The translations under genes and the position numbers were made by a program. This document shows positions 44,093 to 46,136 of a DNA stretch of 46,136 nt, one piece after another. Every line of letters starts with the position of its first letter. Position 1 is the stretch's first letter. Origin of the DNA: a virus; IMG/VR virus record IMGVR_UViG_3300020195_000045, positions 1-46,136 of that record; one strand, written 5' to 3'. The notes under the pieces were generated by a model. It saw only the letters and a list, made by a program, of their open reading frames with translations. It was not told the origin of the DNA and made no database searches.

Positions 44093-45585
44093 AAAGCCCC
44101 GAACGGATTTAAAACTGGTTGCGCGGCGAGCTTCGCCTTCTCTTCCTCGATGTTCTCAATCCCGAAGTCTGCCGCCAGCCAAAGCATCATAGTCTCACGA
44201 CTGACGAGCGTAGCGTTGGCGACCTGGACGGCAACACCGACCTTTTTCTGTAGGTCTTCCATCGTCATAGCGAAGATAGGTGGCCAGGAAACCGAGAGAT
44301 CCATGCTCTGTGGTTGCCAGCCGGGCGGCATCGTAACTACTTCGTTCTCGCTGCGACCGTTGAGGATCAGGAGCGTTACCGCCATCTTCGTCAGAAGGGA
44401 CGAAAGGATCTTCTCCACCATGGGGCGCAGCTCTGTCACAAGGTCAACAAGCGGCCCGTGCAACACTTCCATGGCCTTCGCGCTCTGCGCCGAGCCAACG
44501 ATCTTCTCAGGGTCGAGCATTACAACGCGCGCGATCTCTGCGATGCTACGCTGCATCCTGTCGCGAAGGTCGCCCGCGCGCTCAACGCCGCTCAGATCGG
44601 CCTCGACGAACTTAGCTTCACCCTCGCGCCCCAGGTTCCATGCCTTGGTGGACGACTTGACGAGTGAATCAATCTCGTCCACATCCATTCCAGCGATGGC
44701 AAGCTGCGGCTCTTGCGCGTAGGCAACGGCTTGGTCACTCTGTGACAGCGAGTAGTTGATGGAGTCAATGAAGCAGCGAACGCCTTCGTCACCGATCAGC
44801 GACTCACCATCCGGAGAGTGCTTGTCTTCCGTCGTGCGGAACCACTCACCTTGGACGAAGCCGAGCGCATGATCGGCGCGGCTGACTTCCGTAAAAACAG
44901 GAAGGGCGCCGCTTGGCTCAAAGTCCGGGTTGTCATAGAGGATATCGGTCTGCTGACTGAGCAGCATCCGGAACCACTTGTCACGAGGCCGGCCACGCTC
45001 GTCGATGTCCTGTGGGTCGGAGTAGACGTATCGGATCTCCACTTCCGTCAGCTCGCCGGCATCGTCGAACGCGGGGTAACAATGCTTGGCGTTGTACTGC
45101 TCCATGCGAAGAGCGGCGCCAGTGACGAAGAACCGCACGAAGTGCGCGCCCATGCCAAGCATCCGACGTACCGCATAGACACCATGCGTCTGCAAGTTGG
45201 CTGCCTTCGCCACAAGCTTGAAGAACATTTCGGTGTCCGGATCGTCTTCCACGCGGAACTGCGGAAACGTCTGCTCACCAACAAGCTTCGACGCCACGCG
45301 CTCGCAGAGCGTCTTGGCGAAGTTGTAGACGATGCGAGGCTTGCGCTTCCTGATCGGGATGTAGGTGTCCGCATCGCCCGCGTCCCAATCCATTAGATGA
45401 TCGTACTGCGTCCCGCTCAGATACTTGTCGAGCAAGTCTAGATCTTCCGTGCGGTAGCGCCGGAAGCGCCCCAGCGCGCCGCCGTGGACGACGCCAAGCT
45501 TGCTGTCGATGCGCTGCTGCGTGCGAGACTTCCCGGTCAGGCCGCGCTTGCTGTCCATGTTGCGCTTCAGCGACTCTAATGCCAT
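44089..45585 (-). CDS. Portal protein
   Basis: 498 residues. The start overlaps the terminase stop (TAATG). The SPP1/phi29-like portal features are ADTYIPIRKRKPRIVYNFAK, NAKHCYPAFDDAGELTEVEI, IRYVYSDPQDID, and the helical stem region with LVKSSTKAWNLGREGEAKFV and EIARVVMLDPEKIVG. The protein forms the dodecameric ring through which DNA enters and leaves, and joins terminase to the tail. Length is typical for the SPP1 gp6 group. Confidence 0.92.
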   Translation of the reverse strand: MALESLKRNMDSKRGLTGKSRTQQRIDSKLGVVHGGALGRFRRYRTEDLDLLDKYLSGTQYDHLMDWDAGDADTYIPIRKRKPRIVYNFAKTLCERVASKLVGEQTFPQFRVEDDPDTEMFFKLVAKAANLQTHGVYAVRRMLGMGAHFVRFFVTGAALRMEQYNAKHCYPAFDDAGELTEVEIRYVYSDPQDIDERGRPRDKWFRMLLSQQTDILYDNPDFEPSGALPVFTEVSRADHALGFVQGEWFRTTEDKHSPDGESLIGDEGVRCFIDSINYSLSQSDQAVAYAQEPQLAIAGMDVDEIDSLVKSSTKAWNLGREGEAKFVEADLSGVERAGDLRDRMQRSIAEIARVVMLDPEKIVGSAQSAKAMEVLHGPLVDLVTELRPMVEKILSSLLTKMAVTLLILNGRSENEVVTMPPGWQPQSMDLSVSWPPIFAMTMEDLQKKVGVAVQVANATLVSRETMMLWLAADFGIENIEEEKAKLAAQPVLNPFGAF

Positions 45586-46136
45586 TACCTACCCCGCTGT
45601 GCTTGGATCGACAAACCGCCCATTTGGTAACGTCCGTTTGCCAGTGACCATAGCATTTCTAGGGCATCAGGCCCGTCGTCGTGCTCCCCTAGGGGGAATG
45701 TTTCCATTTGGTTTTTAAATTCGCCGGAGAGAGCCTTGTTAAATAGTATATACCCGTTCTCCACTTTTGGCTCTAGGGTGTAAATCCGCTTGATCTTGTT
45801 ATCGACGTTCACGACATCATAGAACTTGATATTAATTCCCCAGCTCGGCACCTTGTTCCGGCGCCGTTCCTTCTCGCGCTCTTTCTTCGCCGTCTCGATG
45901 TTCGGGAGCAGCAGGTCGCGGTACAGGTTCGTCTCCACCGCCAGCTTCTCAGTCCCGAACCGCTCGTGCAGGTCGAAGATCGCGGCAATCCACTTCGTGG
46001 GTGGCGCCCGCTTCGTCCAGTCGTGGTGGACGAAGAGCCTCCCCTTAGCATCGGTGTAGCCGGTGAGGAGTGAAGAGAAGTCGCCAAGCTTCCCGCTCTT
46101 TGCCTTAGTCTGGCCGGTTGCGGGGTCGAGCGCGCC
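45585..46136 (-). CDS. terL: Terminase large subunit, C-terminal nuclease part
   Basis: Continuation of the gene at the other contig end; its first 42 codons duplicate the overlap at 134-9. It carries the nuclease domain: HHDWTKRAPPTKWIAAIFDL, then LAVETNLYRDLLLPNIETAK with the second acidic residue, and LGEHDDGPDALEML with the third Asp pair. The basic tail ends RGR. Intact residues at all three nuclease positions indicate a working headful or site-cutting nuclease. Confidence 0.93.
   Translation of the reverse strand, partial: GALDPATGQTKAKSGKLGDFSSLLTGYTDAKGRLFVHHDWTKRAPPTKWIAAIFDLHERFGTEKLAVETNLYRDLLLPNIETAKKEREKERRRNKVPSWGINIKFYDVVNVDNKIKRIYTLEPKVENGYILFNKALSGEFKNQMETFPLGEHDDGPDALEMLWSLANGRYQMGGLSIQAQRGR
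46011..46136. repeat. Terminal direct repeat, right copy
   Basis: Exact copy of 9-134; see the left copy. The true circular unit is about 46002 bp. Confidence 0.9.

Noticed and set aside
474-44289. CCAGGAA as CsrA-binding sites
   Set aside because: It occurs in both orientations relative to transcripts and mostly deep inside coding regions, so a shared RNA-binding role cannot explain the enrichment.

Overview
This window is the essentially complete genome of a tailed double-stranded DNA phage with a contractile tail (myovirus morphology). The evidence is one unbroken set of packaging, head and tail genes, including a tail sheath, gp25-like, J-like and I-like baseplate genes, and phage-type replication genes. 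No ribosomal, tRNA or metabolic host genes are visible. Bases 9-134 are repeated exactly at 46011-46136, and the large terminase gene reads straight through that junction. The molecule is therefore circular as assembled, with a unit of about 46.0 kb. Base composition is GC-rich, roughly 58-60 percent by eye. I see no integrase, excisionase or CI-like repressor, and the polymerase has Phe at the position-762 equivalent, so a lytic lifestyle is likely but not proven. The host is unknown. A lipoprotein-like gene, several Sec signal peptides, CsrA and an M15 endolysin fit a Gram-negative host.

Layout. (1) Minus strand 7507 to 2234: prim-pol primase, D5-like helicase, then about eleven very short genes (coiled coils, zinc fingers, a pentapeptide protein, a membrane protein), most joined by ATGA or GTGA overlaps. 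(2) Minus strand 1697 through base 1 and round to 22390: the late operon. Its order is small membrane protein, small and large terminase, portal, four related RGRIxPI-motif proteins, MuF-like protein, scaffold, capsid, decoration, connectors, sheath, tube, frameshifted chaperone, tape measure, LysM protein, hub, spike, gp25-like, J-like, I-like, fibres and small membrane proteins. A plus-strand HNH gene is inserted next to the portal gene. (3) Plus strand 7597 to 22350: early and middle genes. These are CsrA, a DUF1599/MazG-like protein, zinc-ribbon proteins, a SprT-like metalloprotease, a Lar-like protein, M15 endolysin, SNF2-like helicase, a ssDNA-binding-like protein, family A DNA polymerase and a VRR-NUC nuclease. 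Two minus-strand islands interrupt this arm: 11100-9093 (secreted trypsin-like protease cassette) and 15758-14835 (lipoprotein).

Three sequence signals cut across the gene map. The 10-bp palindrome CGTTTAAACG (core GTTTAAAC, 15 copies) sits mostly just before starts or across stop codons. The heptamer CCAGGAA occurs at least 48 times on both strands and in all frames. A TAACTTCA family lies at divergent promoter regions. Together with phage-encoded CsrA they suggest an elaborate regulatory or genome-maintenance layer. The most novel protein-level features are the four tandem RGRIxPI membrane-like proteins beside the portal and a set of exported proteins: an S1 protease, a 220-residue protein, a lipoprotein, and a tail fibre with its own signal peptide.
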